64,000 nt of DNA from Candidatus Planktophila limnetica (lineage in GTDB: Bacteria; Actinomycetota; Actinomycetes; Nanopelagicales; Nanopelagicaceae), in the NCBI RefSeq assembly GCF_002288365.1, contig NZ_CP016782.1:434001-498000 (forward strand), read 5' to 3'. A program made the position numbers and the translations under genes. The notes beneath the pieces are model-generated. The model saw only the letters and a program-made list of their open reading frames with translations, was not told where the DNA came from and did not search any database. Shown one piece after another: positions 1 to 8,088 of the stretch (its first letter is position 1; each line of letters starts with the position of its first letter).

Positions 1-49
1 CATCTTAGATGTCACAGGAAAATAACTACACTTTTTTGCCCCTAGGGCG

Positions 50-55
50 TAATCT
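50..55 (+). promoter_or_regulatory. -10 element of leaderless aldehyde dehydrogenase gene
   Basis: TAATCT is followed by six bases and then the ATG at 62. No Shine-Dalgarno sequence precedes the start, so the transcript probably begins at or beside the start codon. The upstream 49 bases show nothing else recognisable. Confidence 0.6.
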
Positions 56-61
56 CGCTCC

Positions 62-1489
62 ATGGAAAAATTGAATAACTTCATAAACGGCAAGAGCGTT
101 GAATCAAAATCTGACAAGAGAACAGATTTAGTTAACCCGGCAACAGGACAGGTTTTCGCCACTGCGCCAAATTCAAATGCAGCAGATGTAGATATGGCGA
201 TGAAAGCCGCAGCCGATGCCTTTCCTATTTGGCGCGAATCCACACCATCAGAGCGTCAACGCGCACTGTTAAAAATTGCCGATGCCATTGAATCTCGTTC
301 AGAAGAACTCGTAAAAATTGAGAGCCAAAATACTGGTAAGCCCATTGGAATTACTACATCTGAAGAAATGCCTCCGATGTTAGATCAGATTAGATTCTTT
401 GCAGGTGCAGCGCGTAACCTTGAAGGAAAGTCTGCGGCTGAATATATGCGCGGAATGACTTCATTTATTCGTCGCGAACCAATTGGTGTGTGTGCTCAAG
501 TAACACCGTGGAATTACCCAATGATGATGGCTGTTTGGAAATGGGCACCAGCAATTGCTGCAGGAAACACAGTTGTACTAAAGCCAAGTGATACAACTCC
601 TGCATCTACTGTGTGGATGGCTCGATTAATGAGTGAATTCTTACCTGCAGGTGTTATCAATGTTATTTGTGGAGAACGTGAAACAGGAGCAGCCCTTGTT
701 GATCACCCAACTCCTGCAATGGTTTCAATTACTGGTTCAGTGCGAGCAGGAATGGAAGTTGCTGGCGCTGCAGCAAAACAATTAAAGCGTGTGCACCTTG
801 AATTAGGTGGAAAAGCACCTGTAGTTGTTTTCAATGATGCAGATTTACCAGCAGCTGCCGAGGCAATTGCATTGGCTGGTTACTTTAACTCTGGTCAAGA
901 TTGCACAGCTGCCACACGCGTGATTGTGCAAGAGGGCGTCTATGAAGAATTCGTAGCGCTGCTTGCAGATCAAGCAAAGAACAACATTGCAATCGGAATG
1001 CCTGATCAAGACGTTCTAGTTGGTCCTGTAAATAATGTGAATCAACTCAAGCGAGTTGTTGGGTTCTTAGAGCGCACGCCATCTCATGCACGCGTCATGG
1101 CGGGTGGATCTCAACTAGATCAACCTGGATTCTTCTTTGCCCCAACCGTTGTGGCAGATCTCAAGCAAGATGATGAGATGATTCAAAGCGAAATCTTTGG
1201 GCCAGTTATTACGGTTCAGAAGTTCAAAGATGAGGCCCAAGCGATCGCTATGGGAAATGGCGTTGATTACGGTTTGGCATCTAGTGTCTGGACCAAGGAC
1301 CATGGCCGGGCAATGCGCATGTCCAAGGCGCTGGATTTCGGAGTTGTCTGGATCAATACGCACATTCCGATGGTCTCTGAAATGCCGCATGGAGGCTTCA
1401 AACGCTCAGGATATGGAAAAGATCTTTCCCAATATGGCTTCGAGGATTACACCCGAATCAAGCATGTTATGACTAATCTAGGCGCATAA
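62..1489 (+). CDS. Gamma-aminobutyraldehyde dehydrogenase (ALDH family)
   Basis: NAD(P)-dependent aldehyde dehydrogenase, 475 aa, the usual family length. Visible catalytic landmarks are the oxyanion Asn151 in PWNYP, Lys174 in VVLKPS, the general base Glu247 in LELGGK and the nucleophile Cys281 in GQDCT. The family includes enzymes that oxidise 4-aminobutanal to GABA (PatD/Prr type) as well as betaine-aldehyde dehydrogenases. The neighbourhood (polyamine ABC transporter, PuuB-like oxidase, agmatinase-family hydrolase, GABA aminotransferase) favours 4-aminobutanal as substrate; this specificity is inferred from context. The start at 62 is set by the -10 hexamer six bases upstream. potD follows after 38 bases with its own SD. 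A soluble cytoplasmic enzyme is expected. Confidence 0.85.
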   Translation: MEKLNNFINGKSVESKSDKRTDLVNPATGQVFATAPNSNAADVDMAMKAAADAFPIWRESTPSERQRALLKIADAIESRSEELVKIESQNTGKPIGITTSEEMPPMLDQIRFFAGAARNLEGKSAAEYMRGMTSFIRREPIGVCAQVTPWNYPMMMAVWKWAPAIAAGNTVVLKPSDTTPASTVWMARLMSEFLPAGVINVICGERETGAALVDHPTPAMVSITGSVRAGMEVAGAAAKQLKRVHLELGGKAPVVVFNDADLPAAAEAIALAGYFNSGQDCTAATRVIVQEGVYEEFVALLADQAKNNIAIGMPDQDVLVGPVNNVNQLKRVVGFLERTPSHARVMAGGSQLDQPGFFFAPTVVADLKQDDEMIQSEIFGPVITVQKFKDEAQAIAMGNGVDYGLASSVWTKDHGRAMRMSKALDFGVVWINTHIPMVSEMPHGGFKRSGYGKDLSQYGFEDYTRIKHVMTNLGA

Positions 1490-1527
1490 GCACACACCCG
1501 AACTACTGCACAAAGGAGCACACCCGT

Positions 1528-2700
1528 ATGGAATCAAAGCGTCGACTTTCACCAGAAGCACGTTCAATAATTAATTCACAAATGTCACGTCGTGCACTGA
1601 TTGCAGGTGCTGGTGGATTGAGTGCTGCTGGGTTACTTACAGCATGTGGTGGGTCATCATCAGGTGGCAGCACAGAAGGTGCTGTGCGTTGGGCAAACTG
1701 GACACTGTATTTAGATTACGACTCAGAGGCACAGTCATATCCAACACTTGAGAAATTTATTGCCGAATCTGGAATTAGCGTTGATTACAAAGAAGATTAC
1801 AACGATAACGATGAATTCTGGGGCAAAGTACAAGGCCAGCTAAAACTCGGTGAAGATATTGGGTATGACATCGTTGCACCAACTGACTGGATGGCTGGTC
1901 GTTGGATTCGCATGGGATACGCACAAGAATTAGATGCAGCAAATATTCCTAATAAGGTAAACATTCTAGATGCGCTCGCGAACGTTAACTTTGATCCAGG
2001 TCGTAAGTCATCTCTTACATGGCAATCAGGCTTTGGTGGTTTTGGTTGGAATAAAGAAAAAGTTCCTGGGGGAGTTAAAACTCTTGATCAACTATTTTCA
2101 AAAGCCAACAAGGGCAAAGTAGAAGTTCTCTCCGAACTTCGCGACACCATTGGAATTATTCTTCAGTACCAAGGCGTAGATCCATCACAGAACTTCACAG
2201 AAGATCAGTACATGAACGCCGTTGATTACTTAGCAAAGATGATTAAAGATGGATTTATTCGCCAAGTTAAGGGAAATGATTACAAGGAAGATTTGATCAG
2301 CGGCGATGCAATTGCCGTTATTGGTTGGTCTGGAGACCTCTTCCAACTTGCGTCAGAAAATGATGGCAAGTTTGAGTTTGCAATTCCAGAATCAGGCGGA
2401 ATGTTGTGGAGTGATAACTTGCTTATTCCATCGACTTCTACCAATAAAGCTAATGCTGAAAAGGTCATTAATAATTACTACGACCCAGCAGTTGCGGCAG
2501 AAGTTGCCGCATACGTAAATTACATCTGTCCTGTAAAGGGTGCACAAGCGGAAATGGAAAAGATTGACCCAGCTCTTGCTGCAAGTCCATTCATCTTCCC
2601 AACCGCAGAAACTCTTCAACAAGTGAAGGTATTCCGCGGATTAACACCAGCGGAGGAAACTTCATTTACAACAGCATTCCAGGAAGCCGCCGGCAACTAA
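1528..2700 (+). CDS. potD: Spermidine/putrescine-binding lipoprotein PotD
   Basis: Extracytoplasmic substrate-binding protein of a polyamine ABC importer, 390 aa. The N-terminus has a twin-arginine-like SRRAL motif (Arg21-Arg22), a hydrophobic stretch and a lipobox ending in LTAC (Cys40), followed by a Gly/Ser linker, so it is probably exported by Tat or Sec and lipid-anchored. The mature part begins with VRWANWTLYLDYD, typical of the PotD/PotF family. An AAGGAG SD lies upstream. Its stop codon overlaps the potA start by one base (TAATG). Ligand preference between putrescine, spermidine and other polyamines cannot be read from the sequence. Confidence 0.88.
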   Translation: MESKRRLSPEARSIINSQMSRRALIAGAGGLSAAGLLTACGGSSSGGSTEGAVRWANWTLYLDYDSEAQSYPTLEKFIAESGISVDYKEDYNDNDEFWGKVQGQLKLGEDIGYDIVAPTDWMAGRWIRMGYAQELDAANIPNKVNILDALANVNFDPGRKSSLTWQSGFGGFGWNKEKVPGGVKTLDQLFSKANKGKVEVLSELRDTIGIILQYQGVDPSQNFTEDQYMNAVDYLAKMIKDGFIRQVKGNDYKEDLISGDAIAVIGWSGDLFQLASENDGKFEFAIPESGGMLWSDNLLIPSTSTNKANAEKVINNYYDPAVAAEVAAYVNYICPVKGAQAEMEKIDPALAASPFIFPTAETLQQVKVFRGLTPAEETSFTTAFQEAAGN

Positions 2701-3839
2701 TGGCCGATGCTTCATCATCAACTCGTGGTGATCTTCGAATTGTTAACGTTACAAAATCTTTCGGAGATTTCACCGCAGTTGATGATTTGACGCTGACCAT
2801 TCCCGAAGGGTCTTTCTTTGCACTGCTCGGTCCATCAGGTTGTGGAAAAACTACAACACTTCGAATGGTCGCGGGTTTAGAAGAACCAACTCAGGGAAGC
2901 ATTCATATTGGCAATACTGACATTACGCATTCACGTCCGTACCAACGTCCTGTCAATACTGTTTTTCAAAACTATGCCTTATTTCCACACCTTTCAATCT
3001 ATGAAAACATCGCATTTGGTTTACGCCGCCGCGGTATCAAAGATGTCAAAGAGGCCGTAGACAAGGTTTTAAACCTTGTAGAGCTACCGCATTTAGCCCA
3101 ACGCAAACCTGTGCAGTTATCTGGTGGCCAACAACAGCGCATTGCACTTGCTCGCGCAATTGTTAATCGACCTGCGTTATTACTTCTTGATGAACCACTG
3201 GGCGCACTCGACCTCAAATTACGTCGACAGATGCAGATCGAACTTAAGTGGATTCAAACTGAAGTGGGCATCACATTCGTGCACGTCACACATGATCAAG
3301 AAGAAGCTATGACTATGGCTGACACGATTGCCGTTATGAATGAAGGAAAAGTTGAGCAGATGGGAACACCTGCCGATCTCTACGATAATCCAAAGACTGC
3401 ATTCGTTGCTAACTTCCTTGGTCAGTCAAATCTGATCGAAGGAAAAATCGATGGAAATGATGGCGATAACTTTGTAGTTGATCTCTTTGGCCAGAAGATC
3501 AAAATCAATAAGAATCGCAGCCATGCAAAAGACTCTTCGGTTCTTGCAGGAATTCGCCCTGAAAAGATTCGTATTCAACCTGCTGGTACAGCGATGTCGG
3601 GAAATGTTCTCACCGGTGGAGTAATTTCTGATGCTTCATACATTGGCGTGAGTACTCAGTACCAAGTTGAAATGCCATGGAAGCAAGAACTTATGGTTTT
3701 TGAGCAAAATGATGATGGCATTGCGCCACTTGAAAAAGGCGATGCAGTAACTCTTTCATGGGAACCAGTCTTTACTTTCGCTCTCGATGGTCGCGAAGAT
3801 GCATTCGCTGGTTCTGAAGTGCATGCGGATGAAGAGTAA
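2700..3839 (+). CDS. potA: Polyamine ABC transporter ATPase PotA
   Basis: ATP-binding subunit of the polyamine importer, 379 aa. Walker A is GPSGCGKTT at residues 44-52, the signature is LSGGQQQR and Walker B is LLLLDEPLGALD, followed by a conserved H-loop in VTHDQEE. The C-terminal third is a TOBE-type regulatory domain, as in PotA/FbpC/MalK-like ATPases. It starts in the potD stop codon and ends in the potB start codon (both TAATG), so the three are translationally coupled. Membrane-associated on the cytoplasmic side. Confidence 0.92.
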   Translation: MADASSSTRGDLRIVNVTKSFGDFTAVDDLTLTIPEGSFFALLGPSGCGKTTTLRMVAGLEEPTQGSIHIGNTDITHSRPYQRPVNTVFQNYALFPHLSIYENIAFGLRRRGIKDVKEAVDKVLNLVELPHLAQRKPVQLSGGQQQRIALARAIVNRPALLLLDEPLGALDLKLRRQMQIELKWIQTEVGITFVHVTHDQEEAMTMADTIAVMNEGKVEQMGTPADLYDNPKTAFVANFLGQSNLIEGKIDGNDGDNFVVDLFGQKIKINKNRSHAKDSSVLAGIRPEKIRIQPAGTAMSGNVLTGGVISDASYIGVSTQYQVEMPWKQELMVFEQNDDGIAPLEKGDAVTLSWEPVFTFALDGREDAFAGSEVHADEE

Positions 3840-4732
3840 TGGCCTTTTTGCACGCAGCGGGTTCTAAAGTAAGTTCCCTAAAAGAGAAGAGATCCTTACT
3901 TCCTTATCTACTGCTTGCACCAGGAATTATCTGGCTCTTTACATTCTTTGTTCTGCCAATTGCTAACCTCGCGCGAACATCTACACAAACTCCAGTTGCA
4001 AATGGTGAGACTGGTTCTTATGAGCAAACATTTAGATTTGCAAATTACATAGATGCATTTATTGATAACAAGGAACAATTCAGCCGTTCGTTCATCTATG
4101 CATTTTTAGCTACAGTTTTAGCTTTAGCCATTGCCTATCCATTGGCATATGGCATTGCATTTAAATCTGGGAAATATAAGAATTTATTGCTTGTTCTAGT
4201 CGTTGCTCCATTTTTCACATCATTTTTGCTCCGTACAATTGCCTGGAAGCAAATTCTTGGAGAAGAAGGCCCTGTCATCGCAGTACTTCGCGGTATACAC
4301 ATCATCGGTGAAAATACATCGCTGACGGCAAGTGCTTTTGCGGTTGTAACGGGAATGACCTACAACTTTTTACCATTCATGACCTTGCCCTTGTATGCCA
4401 GCTTAGAGCGAATAGATCCGCGGACGATGGAAGCAGCGGGAGATCTATATGCCAATGCAATCACAACTTTTAGAAAAGTAACGTTGCCACTATCGATGCC
4501 TGGAGTAGTTGCTGGAACCCTTCTTACATTTATTCCTGCAGCAGGTGATTATGTCAACGCAGCAATTCTGGGAAATCCAAACACCAAGATGCTCGGCAAC
4601 GTAATTGAATCTCGATTCTTTAAAATCGTGGATTATCCAACCGCTGCGGCGCTCTCATTTACATTGATGGCTGCAATTTTGATCTTGGTAACAATTTATA
4701 TCCGCAAGGCCGGAACAGAGGAACTCGTATGA
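3839..4732 (+). CDS. potB: Polyamine ABC transporter permease PotB
   Basis: Inner-membrane permease of the polyamine importer, 297 aa. A first hydrophobic helix lies at about residues 20-45, a long extracytoplasmic loop follows, and several membrane segments lead to the cytoplasmic EAA coupling loop (EAAGDLYANAITTFRKVTLPLSMPG split around residues 200-225) that docks on PotA. The start overlaps the potA stop by one base, and the end overlaps potC by four (ATGA). Confidence 0.9.
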   Translation: MAFLHAAGSKVSSLKEKRSLLPYLLLAPGIIWLFTFFVLPIANLARTSTQTPVANGETGSYEQTFRFANYIDAFIDNKEQFSRSFIYAFLATVLALAIAYPLAYGIAFKSGKYKNLLLVLVVAPFFTSFLLRTIAWKQILGEEGPVIAVLRGIHIIGENTSLTASAFAVVTGMTYNFLPFMTLPLYASLERIDPRTMEAAGDLYANAITTFRKVTLPLSMPGVVAGTLLTFIPAAGDYVNAAILGNPNTKMLGNVIESRFFKIVDYPTAAALSFTLMAAILILVTIYIRKAGTEELV

Positions 4733-5517
4733 AAATTACTTGGTGGTTTCGAAAGAACCTCATACGCGTATACATGGTTCTGGGATTTACCTATCTTTTC
4801 ATTCCGGTTGCATACACATTTGCCTTCTCATTTAACAATGGAGGTAAGAGCAATCTAGTTTGGAAAGGTTTCACTCTAGGAAATTGGCAAAATCCTTGTG
4901 GCGCTCCAGATGTGTGTGTAGCACTCGGCAACTCAATCCGTGTGGGACTAATCTCGACGGTGGCAGCAACGATGCTAGGAACATTAATTGCTTTTGCACT
5001 TGGTCGCCACCAATTCAAAGGTAGATCCACTACGAACACCCTAATTTTCTTACCAATGGCAACACCAGAAGTTGTACTCGGTGCATCCCTACTAGCAATG
5101 TTTTTAAATTTGGGTGTCAATCCAGGATTTTGGCCAGTAGTTATCGCCCACGTAATGTTCTGTATTTCTTTCGTAGTTGTGACGGTTAAAGCGCGCATCG
5201 CATCCCTTGACCCACGTCTTGAACAAGCGGCGATGGATCTTTATGCAAATGAGTTCCAAACTTTTAGAAAAGTTACCTTGCCACTAGTAGCACCAGGAAT
5301 TGCCGGTGCGGCATTACTTGCATTTAGCCTTTCATTTGATGATTTTATTATTACCAACTTTAACTCTGGCACGTTAACAACTTTTCCTAAGTTTGTTTAT
5401 GTTGCATCTGCACGAGGAATCCCTGCACAAGCCAACGTAATTGGTTCTGCAATGTTTTTCTTAGCTTTATTCATCGTAATAGCGGGTCAACTTGTCAGTC
5501 GGAGAAAAGCCCGCTAA
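4729..5517 (+). CDS. potC: Polyamine ABC transporter permease PotC
   Basis: Second permease of the importer, 262 aa, with about six hydrophobic segments and an EAA loop variant (QAAMDLYANEFQTFRKVTLP). The loop is close in sequence to the one in potB, as expected for the PotB/PotC pair. It overlaps potB by four bases and is the last gene of the tightly coupled potDABC run; a 132-base, unusually GC-rich gap follows before the FAD oxidase. Confidence 0.9.
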   Translation: MKITWWFRKNLIRVYMVLGFTYLFIPVAYTFAFSFNNGGKSNLVWKGFTLGNWQNPCGAPDVCVALGNSIRVGLISTVAATMLGTLIAFALGRHQFKGRSTTNTLIFLPMATPEVVLGASLLAMFLNLGVNPGFWPVVIAHVMFCISFVVVTVKARIASLDPRLEQAAMDLYANEFQTFRKVTLPLVAPGIAGAALLAFSLSFDDFIITNFNSGTLTTFPKFVYVASARGIPAQANVIGSAMFFLALFIVIAGQLVSRRKAR

Positions 5518-5530
5518 CCTATGAACAAGC

Positions 5531-5642
5531 CATAGCGAACTACAGATAGATATCTAAATATCTGCACTATGGGGTTAGGACTCCGGAGGACCCGGGCCAA
5601 CTACGATTTGTGATTGAAGGGGTGATTCCGGTTAAGGCCGGA
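5531..5642 (+). promoter_or_regulatory. Structured GC-rich leader before FAD oxidase gene
   Basis: Three predicted hairpins fill the gap. The first has CATAG (5531-5535) with CTATG (5567-5571), and inside it CAGATA (5543-5548) with TATCTG (5559-5564). The second is GGGTT (5572-5576) with GACCC (5589-5593), using one G-U pair. The third is TCCGG (5627-5631) with CCGGA (5638-5642), with TTAAGG in its loop. CCGG at 5583-5586 could instead pair with either strand of the third hairpin. The ATG at 5650 has no good SD except AAGG in that last loop. I compared it by eye with guanidine, glycine, TPP and SAM riboswitch signatures and recognised none. Confidence 0.4.
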
Positions 5643-5649
5643 TAGCGCG

Positions 5650-7062
5650 ATGTCAGACATCGACCCTCATATTCTTAAACATCTCTCTGTAATGCAGCCA
5701 GAACTTTATTGGCTAGATGCTGATCCACTAGAACCAGAACCACATCCAACGTTAATTGGCGATGTGACAACGGATCTTTGCATTGTCGGAGCTGGTTACA
5801 CAGGTCTTTGGACTGCGCTATTAGCAAAAGAGCGTAATCCAGAACGTGAAGTCATCATTGTTGAGCAACGCGAAACTGGATTCGGTGCATCTGGACGAAA
5901 TGGCGGGTTCTGTAATTCATCCCTTACTCACGGATTTCTTAATGGGTATAGCCGTTTTAAAAATGACATGCAAGATCTTGAACGTATGGGGCGCGAAAAC
6001 TTCAATGAAATTGAAGAGACTATTAAAAAATATGGAATTGATTGCGACTGGCAGCGCACAGGAGAACTTCGCATCGCTGTGAAGGATTGGCAATTAGATG
6101 GAATGAAAGAAGAAGCTGAGCTGCGCAATCAATATGGAGATCATGTTGAATTTTTAACACAAGCAGAAGTTCAAGCTCGCGTGAATTCACCAATTTATAA
6201 AGGTGGTTTGTGGGATGCCGATGGCACAGCCCTTGTTGATCCAGCTCGATTGGTATGGGGTTTGGAAAAAGTTTGCCTCAAACTCGGCGTTAAAATCTTC
6301 GAGAATAGCAAAGTAGAGTGGCTAGAACGCACGAGCGATGGAATTATCGTTCACACACCGTACGGAAGTGTTTATGCTGACAAAGTCGCACTTGCTACAA
6401 ATATTTTTAAATCTCTCATAAAGCGTGCACGTAAATATGTTGTGCCGGTTTATGACTTTCAAGTTGTTACAGAACCACTAACGCCCGAACAGTGGAAGGC
6501 AATTGGCTGGGCAGGTAAAGAAGGCTTGTCAGAGGCTGGAAATCAATTCCATTATTACCGCGTAACTTCTGAGGGAGCAATCTTGTGGGGTGGCTATGAC
6601 GCCATCTATCACTTCCGCGGTAAAGCTCGCCAAGAGTATGAAACTGATGCAGAGACGTATGCATATTTAGCTGCGGATTTCTTAGAAACTTTTCCACAAC
6701 TTAAGGGTATTAAATTCACTCACGGTTGGGGCGGAGCAATTGATACATGCTCTCGCTTCTCACCATTTTGGGGACGCGCATATCGAAACCGTGTTGCATA
6801 TGTTCTTGGATTTACCGGTCTTGGCGTTGCATCCACTCGATTTGGTGCGCAGGTGATGTTAGATCTAGTAGATGGCTTAGATACAGAGCGAACTCGCCTC
6901 AAGATGGTTCGCAGAAAGCCACTTCCATTTCCACCAGAACCTTTTAGATTTCTCTTCATTCGTCTGACTCAATGGTCGATTAATTACGCCGATGAGCATG
7001 ACGGCAAGCGAAATCTCTGGCTTAAACTCTTAGATCGCCTTGGTTTAGGTTTCGATTCTTAA
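5650..7062 (+). CDS. FAD-dependent amine oxidase, PuuB/DadA-like
   Basis: Flavoprotein of the DAO superfamily, 470 aa. The N-terminal dinucleotide-binding motif is IVGAGYTG at residues 45-52, followed by the acidic end of beta-2 (IIVEQ) and ASGRNGG, a motif shared by glycine oxidase, sarcosine oxidase and gamma-glutamylputrescine oxidase (PuuB). The C-terminal GFTGLGVASTRFGA is the second FAD-contact region. Context implies oxidation of putrescine or a derivative to the aminoaldehyde used by the dehydrogenase at 62. A glutamylputrescine synthetase (PuuA) is not in this window, so the true substrate (putrescine, gamma-glutamylputrescine, another amine) is open. The ATG at 5650 follows a structured leader. 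Confidence 0.75.
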   Translation: MSDIDPHILKHLSVMQPELYWLDADPLEPEPHPTLIGDVTTDLCIVGAGYTGLWTALLAKERNPEREVIIVEQRETGFGASGRNGGFCNSSLTHGFLNGYSRFKNDMQDLERMGRENFNEIEETIKKYGIDCDWQRTGELRIAVKDWQLDGMKEEAELRNQYGDHVEFLTQAEVQARVNSPIYKGGLWDADGTALVDPARLVWGLEKVCLKLGVKIFENSKVEWLERTSDGIIVHTPYGSVYADKVALATNIFKSLIKRARKYVVPVYDFQVVTEPLTPEQWKAIGWAGKEGLSEAGNQFHYYRVTSEGAILWGGYDAIYHFRGKARQEYETDAETYAYLAADFLETFPQLKGIKFTHGWGGAIDTCSRFSPFWGRAYRNRVAYVLGFTGLGVASTRFGAQVMLDLVDGLDTERTRLKMVRRKPLPFPPEPFRFLFIRLTQWSINYADEHDGKRNLWLKLLDRLGLGFDS

Positions 7063-7073
7063 TTAATTAGAAG

Positions 7074-7079
7074 TATTCT
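7074..7079 (+). promoter_or_regulatory. -10 element of leaderless ureohydrolase gene
   Basis: TATTCT, six bases, then ATG at 7086. There is no SD. This suggests the hydrolase can be transcribed independently of the oxidase gene that ends 23 bases upstream. Confidence 0.55.
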
Positions 7080-7085
7080 CTACCC

Positions 7086-8084
7086 ATGGCAAACTTTGGA
7101 AATATGTATGGCCCTAAATTCACCTTCCTCGGTATTGGTGAATGCGATCTCGATGATCCAAAGACATATCAAGGAGCCGATGTAATAATTATTGGTGCAC
7201 CAATTGATAGCGGAACATCGCATAGATCTGGCGCAAAGTTTGGTCCCCAAGCAATTCGCGGTGGAGATTACTTGCCACATGATGGTGAACGTCCACATAT
7301 GGCACTTCGCACAGATGGACTTAAAGATTTAAAGGTTTTAGATGCTGGAGATTTATTGATGCCTGGTGGAGATTTAAAGAAATCTCTTGAAATGTTGGCA
7401 GTAGCAACCGAAAAAATTTCACGCGCCGGAATCATTCCTGTGATTCTCGGTGGAGACCACTCCATCGCCTCTGCCGATGTTGCAGGTATCGCAGCGCACC
7501 GCGGACTTGGGAAAATTTCGATGATTCACTTTGATGCACACGCCGATACTGGCGATTCACAATTTGGAGCACTTGAAGGACACGGAACACCGATGCGCCG
7601 CCTTATTGAATCTGGTGCGGTTCGTGGCGATAAATTCTTGCAATTAGGTTTACGTGGATATTGGCCAGGGGATCAAACCCTGAAGTGGATGCGCGATCAA
7701 GGTATGCGCAGCTATGAAATGACAGAAATTCATCACCGCGGGTTAAATGTTGTTTTAGATGAATCTTTTGCAACGCTGACCGATCAGTGCGATGGCGTTT
7801 TCTTATCTGTAGATATCGATGTAGTTGATCCAGGCATGGCGCCCGGAACAGGAACCCCAGAACCTGGTGGAATGACTAGTCGCGAATTACTCGAAGCGGT
7901 TCGTCGAATTTGTCTAGAGCTACCAGTAGTTGGAATTGATGTTGTTGAAGTTGCGCCAGCATTTGATAGCGCAGATATCACAGCAATACTTGCTAACCGT
8001 GTTGTTCTTGAAGCATTAAGTGCAATTGCAAAGCGCAAATCAGGTAAGCCTTACTCACCAACTCAGAACTTATTGGACCGCTAG
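7086..8084 (+). CDS. speB: Agmatinase-family ureohydrolase
   Basis: Binuclear manganese hydrolase, 332 aa. The metal ligands of the arginase/agmatinase family are all visible: His125 (GGDHS), Asp150, His152 and Asp154 (FDAHAD), and Asp243 and Asp245 (SVDIDVVDP). Agmatinases cleave agmatine to putrescine and urea; close relatives use guanidinobutyrate, guanidinopropionate or guanidine, and the sequence alone does not separate these. The adjacent polyamine transporter and oxidase make agmatine or 4-guanidinobutyrate the likeliest substrates. It converges on gabT with only four bases between the two stop codons. Confidence 0.8.
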   Translation: MANFGNMYGPKFTFLGIGECDLDDPKTYQGADVIIIGAPIDSGTSHRSGAKFGPQAIRGGDYLPHDGERPHMALRTDGLKDLKVLDAGDLLMPGGDLKKSLEMLAVATEKISRAGIIPVILGGDHSIASADVAGIAAHRGLGKISMIHFDAHADTGDSQFGALEGHGTPMRRLIESGAVRGDKFLQLGLRGYWPGDQTLKWMRDQGMRSYEMTEIHHRGLNVVLDESFATLTDQCDGVFLSVDIDVVDPGMAPGTGTPEPGGMTSRELLEAVRRICLELPVVGIDVVEVAPAFDSADITAILANRVVLEALSAIAKRKSGKPYSPTQNLLDR

Positions 8085-8088
8085 TTAA

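Noticed and set aside
1115-1390. Long antisense and alternative-frame ORFs within coding regions (for example 1115-1390 minus, 4791-5198 minus, 54924-55664 minus, 17441-17944 minus)
   Set aside because: They lie wholly inside genes with clear family matches, show no recognisable domains and lack SD or -10 signals; they are shadows of codon bias.
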